Made by a program: the position numbers and the translations under genes. Below the pieces are notes generated by a model. It saw only the letters and a list, made by a program, of their open reading frames with translations, had not been told where the DNA came from and made no database searches. From Streptomyces kronopolitis (lineage in GTDB: Bacteria > Actinomycetota > Actinomycetes > Streptomycetales > Streptomycetaceae), in assembly GCF_014646275.1 (NCBI RefSeq), contig NZ_BMND01000023.1, forward strand, positions 53,733 to 117,732: DNA of 64,000 nucleotides, in the 5' to 3' direction. Position 1 is the first letter of the stretch, and every line of letters begins with the position of its first letter. This document shows, piece after piece, positions 38,790 through 47,975 of the stretch.

Positions 38790-40601
38790 ATGCCACCGAG
38801 ACCGCAACGGCGCCGCACCATCAGCAGATTGACGATCGGCGCCGCCGTACTGGCCGCGGCCGCCACCGTCACCGCCGCCGCCCTGCCGGCCGGCGCCGAC
38901 ACCGGCCACGGCTCCCGCACCGGCCGCACCGTCGATGTGCAGCTGCTCTCCTTCAACGACTTCCACGGCAACCTCGAACCGCCGCAGGGCTCCTCCGGCA
39001 CCGTCGAGGAGCGGCAGCCGGACGGCAGCAAGAAGAACGTCACGGCGGGCGGCGTCGAGTACCTCGCCCAGTCCCTGCGCACGGCCCGTAAGGGCCACCC
39101 CTACTCGGTCACCGCGGCGGCCGGCGACCTGGTCGGCGCCAGCCCGCTGCTGTCGGGGCTGTTCCACGACGAGCCGACCATCGAGGCGATGAACAAGCTG
39201 GGCCTCGACGTCACCTCCGTCGGCAACCACGAATTCGACGAGGGCCGGGCGGAACTGACGCGCCTGCAGAACGGCGGCTGCCACCCGAAGGACGGCTGCT
39301 ACGAGAAGGGCAAGAAGTTCCGGGGCGCCGGCTTCCCGTACCTCGCCGCCAACGTCACGGACGAGAAGACCGGAAAGCCGCTGCTCAAGCCGTACACCGT
39401 CTGGAAGCACAAGGGCGTGAAGATCGGCTTCATCGGCGTGACCCTGAAGGGCACCCCGGACGTCGTCAGCGCCGGCGGCGTCAAGGGCCTGAAGTTCCAC
39501 GACGAGGTCGAGACGATCGACAAGTACGCCAAGGTCCTCAACCACCAGGGCGTGAAGGCGATCGTCGCCCTCATCCACGAGGGCGGCCAGCCCGCCTCCA
39601 CCTCCTACAACTACAACTGCGACAGCCCTGGCCCCGGCGACGGCATCTCCGGGCCGATCACCGAGATCGCCAAGCACGTCACCCCGAAGGTCGACGCGCT
39701 GGTCACCGGCCACACCCACCAGGCCTACGCCTGCACCATCCCGGACCCCTCCGGCCGGCCCCGCACCGTCACCTCGGCCGCGTCCTACGGCAAGCTCTAC
39801 ACCGACACCACGCTGACCTACGACCGCCGCACCCGTGACATCGTGCGCACCCGCGTCACGGCGCCCGGCGCGGTCAACCACGTCGTCGACCGCACCCAGC
39901 CCAAGGCCGCGGACCTGACGTCGCTGATCGCCCGCTGGAACAAGCTGGCCGCCCCGGTCGCGAACCGCCCCGTCGGCCACATCTCCGCCGACATCTCGGG
40001 CCGCGGCACCGAGGCCCCCGAGTCCCCGCTCGGCGACGTCATCTCCGACGCCCAGCTGGAGGCCACCAAGGCCGCCGACAAGGGCGGCGCGCAGCTCGCC
40101 CTGATGAACCCCGGCGGCATCCGCTCCGACCTCGCCTTCAAGGCCTCCGGCCCGGAGGGCGACGGCGTGGTCACCTACGGCGAGGCCTTCACCGTCCAGC
40201 CCTTCACCAACATGATGAACGTCGTCGACCTCACCGGCGCCCAGCTGCTGACCGCACTCCAGCAGCAGGTCAGCGGCCCCAACGAGGCCTCCCCTAAGAT
40301 CCTCCAGGTCTCCAAGGGCCTGACCTACACCCTCGACATGACCAAGTCGGGCGCGGACCGCCTCGTCAAGGACTCGGTGAAGCTCGACGGCACCGCCCTC
40401 GACCCCGCCAAGACCTACCGCGTCGCGATGAACGAGTTCCTGGCCGGCGGCGGCGACGGCTTCCCCGCCTTCAAGGACGCCAAGAACAAGTACGTCGGCC
40501 CCTCCGACCTCGACGCCCTCACCACCTACCTCACCGCCCACTCCTCGGCGACCACTCCCCTGACCCCGCCGAAGGCAGACCGCATCACGGTGCTGAAGTA
40601 G
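38790..40601 (+). CDS. Secreted 5'-nucleotidase / metallophosphatase
   Basis: A 603-residue secreted enzyme. The signal peptide is RRRTISRLTIGAAVLAAAAT with likely cleavage after PAGAD. The N-terminal metallophosphatase domain has LLSFNDFHGNLE, AAGDLVGASPL, SVGNHEFDEG and VTGHTHQAY. The C-terminal substrate domain has MNPGGIRSDL and the adenine-stacking EAFTVQPFTNM. It releases phosphate from nucleotides outside the cell; its Streptomyces counterpart belongs to the PhoP regulon. AGGAGGGG precedes ATG 38790. Short CCTGTT repeats lie upstream, but I see no clear PHO box. Confidence 0.95.
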   Translation: MPPRPQRRRTISRLTIGAAVLAAAATVTAAALPAGADTGHGSRTGRTVDVQLLSFNDFHGNLEPPQGSSGTVEERQPDGSKKNVTAGGVEYLAQSLRTARKGHPYSVTAAAGDLVGASPLLSGLFHDEPTIEAMNKLGLDVTSVGNHEFDEGRAELTRLQNGGCHPKDGCYEKGKKFRGAGFPYLAANVTDEKTGKPLLKPYTVWKHKGVKIGFIGVTLKGTPDVVSAGGVKGLKFHDEVETIDKYAKVLNHQGVKAIVALIHEGGQPASTSYNYNCDSPGPGDGISGPITEIAKHVTPKVDALVTGHTHQAYACTIPDPSGRPRTVTSAASYGKLYTDTTLTYDRRTRDIVRTRVTAPGAVNHVVDRTQPKAADLTSLIARWNKLAAPVANRPVGHISADISGRGTEAPESPLGDVISDAQLEATKAADKGGAQLALMNPGGIRSDLAFKASGPEGDGVVTYGEAFTVQPFTNMMNVVDLTGAQLLTALQQQVSGPNEASPKILQVSKGLTYTLDMTKSGADRLVKDSVKLDGTALDPAKTYRVAMNEFLAGGGDGFPAFKDAKNKYVGPSDLDALTTYLTAHSSATTPLTPPKADRITVLK

Positions 40602-40621
40602 CCCCCGACTCCACACCTTCC

Positions 40622-40661
40622 CCGCGCCCCCGCTCCGGCCATCCGCCGGGGCGGGGCGCGG
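40622..40661. terminator. Hairpin between 5'-nucleotidase and NmrA genes
   Basis: CCGCGCCCC pairs with GGGGCGCGG, with a further partial helix inside. It lies between convergent stops. No U-tract. Confidence 0.55.
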
Positions 40662-40682
40662 CGATTCCACCTCGTGTCCCCG

Positions 40683-41591
40683 TCAGGAGAAGTCCGCCGC
40701 ATGGTCGCGGGCCCACTCGGCGTAGGTGCGGCCCGGGTGGCCGGTGACGCGGGGTACGGCGTCCGAGACGGGGAAGGTCGGTGCGTCGACCATCGTGCCG
40801 AAGAGGGCGACCAGTTGCCGGGCGGCCTCCAGCGGGAAGTGCGGGCCGGCCATCGCCTCGGCCGCGGCTTCCTCGGAGATCTGCTCGACCCGTGTCTCGC
40901 GTCCGGTGGCCCGGCCGATCTCGGCGACCTGCTGGGCGATGGTCAGTACTTCCGGGCCGGTGACGAGGTACGCCTGGCCCTGGTGCGCGCCGCCGCGGTC
41001 CAGCAGGGCGACCGCGGCGACGTCGGCGAGGTCGGCCTCGTGCACGGGCGAGCCCTGGGCGCCGGGGTGGGCGTCCCGCACCACGCCGGACGCCCGGATC
41101 GACGGGGCCCAGGCGAGGGTGTTGGCGGAGTAGTTGCTGCCGCGGACGAAGGTCCACTCCAGCCCGGACGCGCGCACCGTGCGCTCCGCTGCGGCGTGCA
41201 TGCGGGCGATGTGGTTCGTGTCGTCGGCGGGGGTGCCGGTCACCGCCATCGAGGAGTTGAGGACGATCCGGCGGACGCCGGCCGCCACGGCGGCGTCGAC
41301 CAGGGCGGTCACCGCCTGCTCCCCGCCGGCCGCCAGGTTGAGATACAGCGCGTCGGCGCCGGCCAGCAGCGGTGCGAGGTCCTGGGCGCCGGTGAGGTCG
41401 GCGCGGACCGTCTCGGCGCCGGCGGGCAGCGCGGCGCGCGCCGGATCGCGGGTCAGCGCGCGTACGGCGGCACCGTCCGCGAGAAGGTGGTCGACGAGGC
41501 GGCGGCCGATGTTTCCGGTGGCGCCGGTGACCACGATCACGGGGGCGCTTTCGGGAGAGTGGGCGGGGTGGGTGGGGTTGGCGGCGTTCAT
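40683..41591 (-). CDS. NmrA-like NAD(P)H-binding oxidoreductase
   Basis: A 302-residue atypical short-chain dehydrogenase. The dinucleotide loop is IVVTGATGNIGRRLVDHLL (residues 18-36), followed by ALTRDP, where Arg suggests NADPH. Later segments are RIVLNSSMAV and LEWTFVRGSNYSANTL. The Tyr-xxx-Lys catalytic motif is missing, as in NmrA/YtfG-type sensors and quinone reductases. The function is unknown. It is a single gene. Confidence 0.9.
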   Translation of the reverse strand: MNAANPTHPAHSPESAPVIVVTGATGNIGRRLVDHLLADGAAVRALTRDPARAALPAGAETVRADLTGAQDLAPLLAGADALYLNLAAGGEQAVTALVDAAVAAGVRRIVLNSSMAVTGTPADDTNHIARMHAAAERTVRASGLEWTFVRGSNYSANTLAWAPSIRASGVVRDAHPGAQGSPVHEADLADVAAVALLDRGGAHQGQAYLVTGPEVLTIAQQVAEIGRATGRETRVEQISEEAAAEAMAGPHFPLEAARQLVALFGTMVDAPTFPVSDAVPRVTGHPGRTYAEWARDHAADFS

Positions 41592-41848
41592 GGGGGTGGT
41601 GTCTGCCTTTCCGTTGTCGGGGCGTGGTGCGGCGGACGAGGAAGAGGGAGAGGAAGAAAGAGGGGAGTGGCGGGCCGGGCGCGGGCGCGGGTGGCTGTGG
41701 GCCGGGTCACCCGGAGGTGTGACGGTAGTTCAGCGCGGGCCACGGGCGGGGCAATTTTTTATCAAGGGCGGCGCGACAAGGCGGGCATACACGACTTACG
41801 TCCGATGCAACTTGCGTTCGAGGGACCCGCTCATGGTGGGATGTACGG

Positions 41849-43234
41849 ATGCGCACCCCCACACGCATACCCTCGCCCGCGCCCGCCGCGCCGCACGGTA
41901 GCGATTCCCCTGCCGCGGGCGACCCGGACGACCCCGCGGGCGAGACCAGAAGGCTCACCCCGGTGGGACCGGCCAACCCGTACGCGGATCTGGCGGCCCT
42001 CGCCGACCCCGAGCCGGAGCCCGAGGCGGACCCCGCCGCGTACGACGCCGACGGGACGCCCCGGCGGCGCACCTACCTCAACGAGCGCGACGACAGCGAC
42101 GACCCGCTGGGCCTGGGGCTGCGCTCGGACGACGAGGCGGACGAGGGCTGGAAGCCGCCGAACCACCGCCGCAAGAAGCGCGGCATCAGCCGCTTCGCGG
42201 CCATCCCGATCGCGCTGAAGCTGCTGGTCGCGGTGCTGGTCGGCACCTCGTTCCTGGCGCTCGGCGACCGCTTCGCGGTGCTGTACGCGCAGAACGCGGC
42301 CGCCAAGAAGCTGAAGGAGTCGCTGCATCTCAACGCGACCCCGGAAGTCGACATCAAGGGCTTCCCGTTCCTCACCCAGCTCGCGGACAAGCGCGTCGAC
42401 CAGGTCAAGGTGACCATTCCCGACCTGGCCGCCGACCGGGTCTCGCTGGCCAAGTTCGAGGCCACCGCGGACGACGTACGTCTCGACGGCGACCTGCCCA
42501 GCTCCATCAAGGGCGCCACGATCGGGCAGATGCACGGCAGCGTGCTGCTCGCCTTCGACGACATGAACCGCGAACTGGGCGCCTCGCAGGTCAAGTTCAG
42601 CGAGATGGGCCCCGACGCGGTGCGCGCGGTGGGCCAACTGCCCATCGCCGGGCACGACCTGCGGGTCCGGGCGCAGGCGAACATCCACCGGACCGGCGAG
42701 CGCGGCATCTCCACCGACATCAGCCGGATGCGCCTGGACATCGGCGACATCGCCGTCTACCGCCCCGGCACCGGCAAGGAGGAGGGGCTGCGGCTGACCC
42801 GCAAGACCGCGGCGCAGCTCAGCCGGGAGGCCGCCAAGGTCAAGGCGATGCTGAGCATCCCGGCGATCGCCGACCGGATCGGCATCCCCAAGGCCTACCT
42901 CCAGGACGCCCTGAACAGCGAGGAGAAGCTGCACGAGCTGACCGGCTCGCCGCGCTTCGTCCGGCAGCTGATGAAGGTCAACCTCGTCGACGTGGTCACC
43001 GACCACCCCTGGCTGCTCCAGAAGGTCGGCATCGACCCGAAGATCTTCGGCACGCTGTCCGGCCTGACCAAGCCGCAGATCGCCGACCAGCTGTCGCTGT
43101 CCTTCCAGCTCCCCAAGACGCCCGGCAACGTCCGGCTGCGGCACATCTCCGTCGAGCGGGACGGCATCCGCGCCGACCTCTCGGGGGTGGAGCTGCCGTT
43201 CGGGGACGCGGCGAAGAAGCACGGCGGGAAGTAG
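41849..43234 (+). CDS. DUF2993/LmeA-like membrane-anchored lipid-binding protein
   Basis: A 461-residue protein. Residues 1-115 are disordered and acidic (DPEPEPEADPAAYDADGTP). A membrane helix follows (FAAIPIALKLLVAVLVGTSF), then a DUF2993 domain starting with VDIKGFPFLTQL and ending FQLPKTPGNVRLRHISVE. DUF2993 proteins (mycobacterial LmeA) help lengthen cell-envelope mannan and bind phosphoinositides. A second, shorter paralogue lies at 55852. A GNRA-looped terminator follows. Confidence 0.9.
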   Translation: MRTPTRIPSPAPAAPHGSDSPAAGDPDDPAGETRRLTPVGPANPYADLAALADPEPEPEADPAAYDADGTPRRRTYLNERDDSDDPLGLGLRSDDEADEGWKPPNHRRKKRGISRFAAIPIALKLLVAVLVGTSFLALGDRFAVLYAQNAAAKKLKESLHLNATPEVDIKGFPFLTQLADKRVDQVKVTIPDLAADRVSLAKFEATADDVRLDGDLPSSIKGATIGQMHGSVLLAFDDMNRELGASQVKFSEMGPDAVRAVGQLPIAGHDLRVRAQANIHRTGERGISTDISRMRLDIGDIAVYRPGTGKEEGLRLTRKTAAQLSREAAKVKAMLSIPAIADRIGIPKAYLQDALNSEEKLHELTGSPRFVRQLMKVNLVDVVTDHPWLLQKVGIDPKIFGTLSGLTKPQIADQLSLSFQLPKTPGNVRLRHISVERDGIRADLSGVELPFGDAAKKHGGK

Positions 43235-43250
43235 CCGGGAAACGTCCGGA

Positions 43251-43280
43251 ACGGGCCCCGGGGGAAACCCCGGGGCCCGT
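43251..43280. terminator. Terminator with GAAA loop
   Basis: ACGGGCCCCGGGG, GAAA and its exact complement form a 13-bp stem capped by a stable tetraloop. It separates the LmeA-like gene from the convergent kinase gene. Confidence 0.85.
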
Positions 43281-43285
43281 CGTCG

Positions 43286-44776
43286 TCACCGCGGTGCGGC
43301 GGGCGGCTCCTGGGGCCGCTGCGGATCGGGCGTACCCGGCGGCGGGGTCGCGGCGCCCGGCAGCGTCAGCACCGCCTCGGTGCCGCCCAGGTCCGCGGAC
43401 TTCAGCCGGACCGCGCCGCCCGCCTGCTGCGCCGTCCGCGCCACGATCGACAGTCCCAGCCCGCTGCCCGGCAGGCTGCGCGCCGACGGGGAGCGCCAGA
43501 ACCGCTCGAAGACATGCGGCAGTTCGTCCTGCGGGATGCCCGGGCCGTGATCGCGTACGGTCAGCTCGCCGCCGGTCAGCCGGACCTCGACGGTGCCGCC
43601 GGGCGGGCTGAACTTCACCGCGTTGTCGAGCAGGTTGACCACCGCCCGCTCCAGCGCGGCCGGCTCGGCCCGGACGTACCAGGGGTGCAGATCCGCCGCG
43701 AAGTGCAGCGACGGGCCGCGCAGCCGGGCCCGCTCCAGCGCCGCCCCGGCGACCTCGTGCAGCGCGATGACCGCGATGGCGCTCTGCCCCGGCTCCGGGG
43801 GCCGCGACAGCTCCTGGAGATCGCCGATCAGCGCCGCCAGCTCCCCCATCTGGGCCTTCACCGAGGCCAGCAGGGCCTCCTTGTCGGCGGGCGGGATCGG
43901 CCGGCCGGACTGCTCGCTGCGCACCAGCAGATCGATGTTGGTGCGCAGGGAGGTCAGCGGCGTGCGCAGCTCGTGGCCGGCGTCCGCGATCAGCTGCTGC
44001 TGGAGGTCGCGGGAGGCGGCCAGCGCCGCGGTCATGGAGTTGAAGGAGCGCGACAGCCGGGCGATCTCGTCGTCGCCGTCGGCCGGGATCCGGATGGCCA
44101 GGTCCTCGGTGCGGGCGACGTGCTCGACGGCGTCGGTCAGCCGGTCCACGGGTTTGAGGCCGGAGCGGGCGATGACCAGTCCGGCCGTGCCCGCGCCGAC
44201 GACACCCAGCCCCGCGACGGCGGCCAGCAGCAGCGCGAGGCGGTTCAGCGCGCTGTCGACCTCGGTCAGCGGGCGCGAGATGGACACCGCGGACGGCAGG
44301 CCCTGGACGCGCTTGGTCAGCACCCGCACGTCCGTCCCGTTCGTGGTGACCGCGTCGTGCAGGGTGTCCCCCTGCACGCCCTGTGCCACCCCGACGTCCG
44401 CGGCCTGCACCTTCACCGGCTGGGAGTTGGGCCCGATGCAGCGCGAGCCGTCGCCCCGCACGATCTGGACGTTGTAGAACCCCGGTGGGACGTTCTTGTT
44501 CTCGGCCGGGTCGCTGGCGCGGCAGTTGACGTAGGTCGCCTGGAGGTACTCCGGGCCGATGGTGACGTTCTGGAGCGTGTTGTCCACCTCGTCGCGCAGC
44601 TGGGTGCGGGTGAGCAGCCAGCAGGCCAGCGCGGAGACCGCCACCGCCACCGCCACCGCGGCCGCGGTGAGCAGGGTCAGCCGCTCGCGCAGCGGCAGCC
44701 GGGCGAAGCGCGCGCCGAGGCTGCTGCGCGCCGGGCCGGTGCCGCCCGCCGCGGGTGTCCCGGTGCCCTGGCTCAT
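43286..44776 (-). CDS. Sensor histidine kinase (MprB-like)
   Basis: A 496-residue kinase with two membrane helices (LTLLTAAAVAVAVAVSALAC and LALLLAAVAGLGVVGAGTAG) flanking a 130-residue extracytoplasmic sensor. A HAMP domain follows, then HisKA with ADAGHELRTPLTSL, and HATPase with NLLDNAVKFSP, VRDHGPGIP and GSGLGLSIVART. It overlaps the response regulator gene by 4 nt. Together with the upstream protease the operon resembles the mycobacterial MprAB/PepD envelope-stress system. Confidence 0.92.
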   Translation of the reverse strand: MSQGTGTPAAGGTGPARSSLGARFARLPLRERLTLLTAAAVAVAVAVSALACWLLTRTQLRDEVDNTLQNVTIGPEYLQATYVNCRASDPAENKNVPPGFYNVQIVRGDGSRCIGPNSQPVKVQAADVGVAQGVQGDTLHDAVTTNGTDVRVLTKRVQGLPSAVSISRPLTEVDSALNRLALLLAAVAGLGVVGAGTAGLVIARSGLKPVDRLTDAVEHVARTEDLAIRIPADGDDEIARLSRSFNSMTAALAASRDLQQQLIADAGHELRTPLTSLRTNIDLLVRSEQSGRPIPPADKEALLASVKAQMGELAALIGDLQELSRPPEPGQSAIAVIALHEVAGAALERARLRGPSLHFAADLHPWYVRAEPAALERAVVNLLDNAVKFSPPGGTVEVRLTGGELTVRDHGPGIPQDELPHVFERFWRSPSARSLPGSGLGLSIVARTAQQAGGAVRLKSADLGGTEAVLTLPGAATPPPGTPDPQRPQEPPAAPR

Positions 44777-45507
44777 TCCGCACCGCCGTCCGCCCGCAGG
44801 ACGTAGCCGACCCCCCGCACGGTGTGCACCAGCCGCGGCTCGCCGCCCGCTTCCGTCTTGCGGCGCAGATACATCACGTAGACGTCCAGGGAGTTGGAGG
44901 TGGGCTCGAAGTCGAAGCCCCAGACGGCCTTGAGGATCTGCTCCCGGGTGAGCACCTGCCGCGGGTGGGCGAGGAACATCTCCAGCAGGGTGAACTCGGT
45001 GCGGGTCAGCTCCACCGGCCGGCCGGCCCGGGTCACCTCGCGGGTCGCCAGGTCCATCCGCAGATCGGCGAAGGTCAGCGACTCGCCCTCCTCGGGGCCG
45101 CCCCCGCCGGCCGCGTACGAGCTGCGGCGCAGCAGGGCCCGGATCCGGGCCAGCAGCTCGTCCAGCTCGAAGGGCTTGACGAGGTAGTCGTCGGCGCCGG
45201 CGTCCAGCCCGGTGACCCGGTCGCCGACCGTGTCGCGGGCGGTCAGCATCAGGATCGGCAGCGTCACCCCGCTCGCCCGCAGCCGGCGGGCGGCGGTCAG
45301 CCCGTCCATCCGGGGCATCAGGACGTCCAGCACGATCAGTTCGGGGTCCCAGGCCGCGACCTTCTCGACCGCGTCCAGGCCGTCGACCGCCTGCTCGGTC
45401 ACATAGCCCTCGAAGACCAGGGAGCGCTGCAGGGCCTCGCGGACCGCGGGCTCGTCGTCGACGATCAGGATGCGGGCGGGATGATCACCGTGCTCGGCGG
45501 GGCTCAT
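44773..45507 (-). CDS. Response regulator (OmpR family, MprA-like)
   Basis: A 244-residue regulator. The receiver has IVDDEPAVREALQ, phospho-Asp in IVLDVLMPRMDGL, MLTARDTV and LVKPFELDEL. The winged helix has FTLLEMFLAHPRQVLTREQI and RGVGYVLRADG. It lies 138 nt downstream of the protease gene. The tandem 11-nt repeats before the protease are probably its operator. It is not PhoP or GlnR; both are elsewhere in the window. Confidence 0.93.
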   Translation of the reverse strand: MSPAEHGDHPARILIVDDEPAVREALQRSLVFEGYVTEQAVDGLDAVEKVAAWDPELIVLDVLMPRMDGLTAARRLRASGVTLPILMLTARDTVGDRVTGLDAGADDYLVKPFELDELLARIRALLRRSSYAAGGGGPEEGESLTFADLRMDLATREVTRAGRPVELTRTEFTLLEMFLAHPRQVLTREQILKAVWGFDFEPTSNSLDVYVMYLRRKTEAGGEPRLVHTVRGVGYVLRADGGAE

Positions 45508-45645
45508 GTGCGTGGCTACCTCGGGTCGATGGGGAACGGCCGGTCCTCAGCCTTGCACGACCGGGTGCCTCCCGCCGGGCGGCGCGTGGCGTCTCGTACC
45601 GGGGCAGGGCGGGACGGGGACCTCCCGGGGAGGGAGGGGCGGGGG

Positions 45646-46746
45646 TCAGACGCCGTTGCTTCCGCCGCTCCCGCCGCCGCGCAGGGAGTCGAGGTCGGCC
45701 TTGACGGTGTTGATCGGGATGGCGAAGCCCAGGCCGATGCTGCCCGCCGAGTCACTCTGGCCCGAACTCGGCGCGTACATGGCCGAGTTGATGCCGATGA
45801 TCTGGCCCTGCATATTGATCAGGGCGCCGCCGGAGTTGCCCGGGTTGAGCGAGGCGTCGGTCTGTATCGCCTTGTAGGAGGTCTTCGAGGAGCCGGTGTC
45901 GCCGTTGAACTGCCGCCCGCCGAACTCGAACGGCCAGCCGCCGTCGCCGCCGTTACCGCCGCCCCCGTTGCCCTGCCGGCCCTGGCTCTCCTCCTTGGGA
46001 ACGGTGACGTCCCGGTTGAGCGCGGAGACGATGCCGCTGGTCACCGAGCCGGTCAGCCCCTCGGGCGAGCCGATCGCCACGACCCCGTCGCCCACCGCGA
46101 CCTTGTCGGAGTCGCCGAGCTGGGCCGCGGTCAGGTTCTTGGCACCGCTGACCTTGACCATCGCCAGGTCCTTGTCGGGGTCGGTGCCGACGACCTCGGC
46201 CTTCTTCTTGCTGCCGTCGCTGAAGGTGACGGTCACCGTGCTCGCGCCGGACACCACGTGGTTGTTGGTGACGATCTCGCCGTTGCTGGTGACCACCACG
46301 CCGGAGCCGGTGGACTCCCCGCCCGCGGTCCGGGCCTTGATCTCCACGATCGCCGGGCTGACGGCCTTGGCCACCCCGGAGACCCCGCTGCCGCTGGGCT
46401 TGTCGCCCGCGTTGACCAGCGGGGTGGAGGCGGTGTTCTGCGTCGCCCGGCCGGTGGCGTCGGCGATCAGCGCCGCGCTGCCGCCGCCGATGAGGCCGGA
46501 GATGAGGGCCACCGCCGCGATCAGCGCGACCGGGCGGCGGGGCCGCCTCCGTGTGGGAGGCGCGTACGGGGGCGGCGGTGGCACCGCCTGCCCCGTGTCG
46601 CCCGGGACGCCGTAGGCACCCTGAGCGTGCCGGTCGTGCTCGCCGCCGTACCCGAAGGTGGCGTGACCGGAGTTGTCGGACTCGCCGTACGGGGACGGAC
46701 GGTCCTGGGGCATCTCATCGCCGCTTCGGCGGTAGTTCTCGCTCAT
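45646..46746 (-). CDS. HtrA-like trypsin-type serine protease, membrane-anchored
   Basis: A 366-residue protein. A disordered Pro/Gly/Tyr cytoplasmic part (1-80) is followed by one membrane helix (PVALIAAVALISGLIGGGSA) and a protease domain. The catalytic triad is His in VTNNHVVSG, Asp in PDKDLAMVKV and Ser in LNPGNSGGALIN. There is no PDZ domain, unlike most DegP/PepD proteins: it ends about 15 residues after the fold with a Gly/Ser tail. A Gly-rich loop (QGNGGGGNGGDGGWPFEFGG) is inserted before the Ser. It probably degrades misfolded envelope proteins and signals to the adjacent two-component system. Confidence 0.93.
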   Translation of the reverse strand: MSENYRRSGDEMPQDRPSPYGESDNSGHATFGYGGEHDRHAQGAYGVPGDTGQAVPPPPPYAPPTRRRPRRPVALIAAVALISGLIGGGSAALIADATGRATQNTASTPLVNAGDKPSGSGVSGVAKAVSPAIVEIKARTAGGESTGSGVVVTSNGEIVTNNHVVSGASTVTVTFSDGSKKKAEVVGTDPDKDLAMVKVSGAKNLTAAQLGDSDKVAVGDGVVAIGSPEGLTGSVTSGIVSALNRDVTVPKEESQGRQGNGGGGNGGDGGWPFEFGGRQFNGDTGSSKTSYKAIQTDASLNPGNSGGALINMQGQIIGINSAMYAPSSGQSDSAGSIGLGFAIPINTVKADLDSLRGGGSGGSNGV

Positions 46747-46768
46747 GTCGAAAACTCTGCGCCCGGTG

Positions 46769-46798
46769 CATGAGAACCGGCTGAGAGCGTGCTGAGAG
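46769..46798. promoter_or_regulatory. Tandem operator upstream of the HtrA-like gene
   Basis: Reading the minus strand, CTCTCAGC, CTCTCAGC and TTCTCATG occur with starts exactly 11 nt apart. One helical-turn spacing is typical of OmpR-family operators, and the units resemble the CTCAG-containing MprA box. The array is 23-52 bp upstream of the protease start, so the system probably controls itself. Confidence 0.65.
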
Positions 46799-46925
46799 AC
46801 CCGACAGAAGTGGGTATGCCCGATATAAAGCCACCGGGCCCGGGGAGGGTTCGGCGCCGTGCACCGGGCACCCGGCCCGTACCTGGCGCCCGGCCCGTAC
46901 CGGGCTCTCAGCTCGTACCGGGCGC

Positions 46926-47951
46926 TCAGCCGCCGCAGCCGCAGGAGCGCCGGACCACCAGCCGCGACGGGAACTGCCGCAGCCGCTCGCGGCGGGAGCC
47001 GACCACCCGCAGCCCGTCGTCCAGCACCAGATCGACCGCCGCGCGCGCCATCGCCTCGCGGTCCGAGGCGACGGTGGTCAGCGGCGGGTCGGTCAGCGCC
47101 GCCTCCTTGACGTCGTCGAAGCCCGCGACCGCCAGCTCGCCGGGCACATCGATGCGCAGCTCGCGGGCGGCCCGCAGCACCCCGATCGCCTGGTCGTCGG
47201 TGGCGCACATGATGGCCGGCGGCCGCTGCGGCCCGGCCAGCAGCTTCAGCGCGACCTGGTAGGCGTCGTAGCGGTTGTACAGCGCCTGGAAGTAGCGCCC
47301 CTCGGTGGACTTCTGGGACTCGTGCATGGCCCGCCGCCAGCCCTCGACATGGTCGGTGACCGGGTCGCCGGACTTCGGGGTCTCCTCCGTGCCGCCGAGG
47401 AAGGCGACGTAGGGGTGGCCGTGCTCCAGCAGATGCCGGGTCGCCAGCTGCGCGCCCCAGATGTCGTCGGTCATCACCGCGACGTCGTCGATGGCGTCCG
47501 GCCGGCGGTGCAGCAGCACCACCCGGGCGTCCCAGGCGTCGATCTCGGCGGCCGCGTGCTCGCTGGGGCCCTGGCTGATGAGGATCAGCCCGGACACCCG
47601 CATCCCGAGGAAGGCGCGCAGATAGTGCACCTCGCGCTCGTCGAGGTAGTTGGCGTTGCCGACCAGGACCATCTTCCCGCGCTCGGCGGCGGCCTGTTCG
47701 ACGGCGTGCGCCATCTCCGCGAAGAACGGCTGCCGGGTGTCCGGCACGATCAGACCTATGAGGTCGGTACGGCGGGACGCCATCGCCTGCGCCACCCGGT
47801 CCGGCCGGTAGCCGAGCTCCTGGATGGCGGCGAGTACCCGCTCGCGCGTGGCCGGGGCGACCGGCCGTGGTCCGTTGTTGATGACGTAACTGACAACGGC
47901 GGTGGACGTACCCGCCAGTCTTGCCACATCATCCCGCGTCACCTTGGCCAC
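46926..47951 (-). CDS. LacI family transcriptional regulator
   Basis: A 341-residue regulator. The N-terminal helix-turn-helix and hinge read VTRDDVARLAGTSTAVVSYV and RERVLAAIQELGYRPDRVAQ. The periplasmic-binding-type effector domain has GLIVPDTRQPFFAEM, SGLILISQGP, PAIMCATDDQAIGVL and AVAGFDDVKEAALTDPPLTT. It ends in an unusual SCGCGG tail. No sugar operon is adjacent, so the effector is unknown. Imperfect CCCGGCCCGTACC repeats lie just past its stop (46867-46925). Confidence 0.95.
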   Translation of the reverse strand: MAKVTRDDVARLAGTSTAVVSYVINNGPRPVAPATRERVLAAIQELGYRPDRVAQAMASRRTDLIGLIVPDTRQPFFAEMAHAVEQAAAERGKMVLVGNANYLDEREVHYLRAFLGMRVSGLILISQGPSEHAAAEIDAWDARVVLLHRRPDAIDDVAVMTDDIWGAQLATRHLLEHGHPYVAFLGGTEETPKSGDPVTDHVEGWRRAMHESQKSTEGRYFQALYNRYDAYQVALKLLAGPQRPPAIMCATDDQAIGVLRAARELRIDVPGELAVAGFDDVKEAALTDPPLTTVASDREAMARAAVDLVLDDGLRVVGSRRERLRQFPSRLVVRRSCGCGG

Positions 47952-47975
47952 GCGCGGCAGTCTACGCGGGTGGTG

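Noticed and set aside
46867..46925. Tandem CCCGGCCCGTACC-like repeats after the LacI gene as a CRISPR or operator array
   Set aside because: The copies are imperfect, short and at a 3' end. They look like replication slippage in GC-rich DNA.
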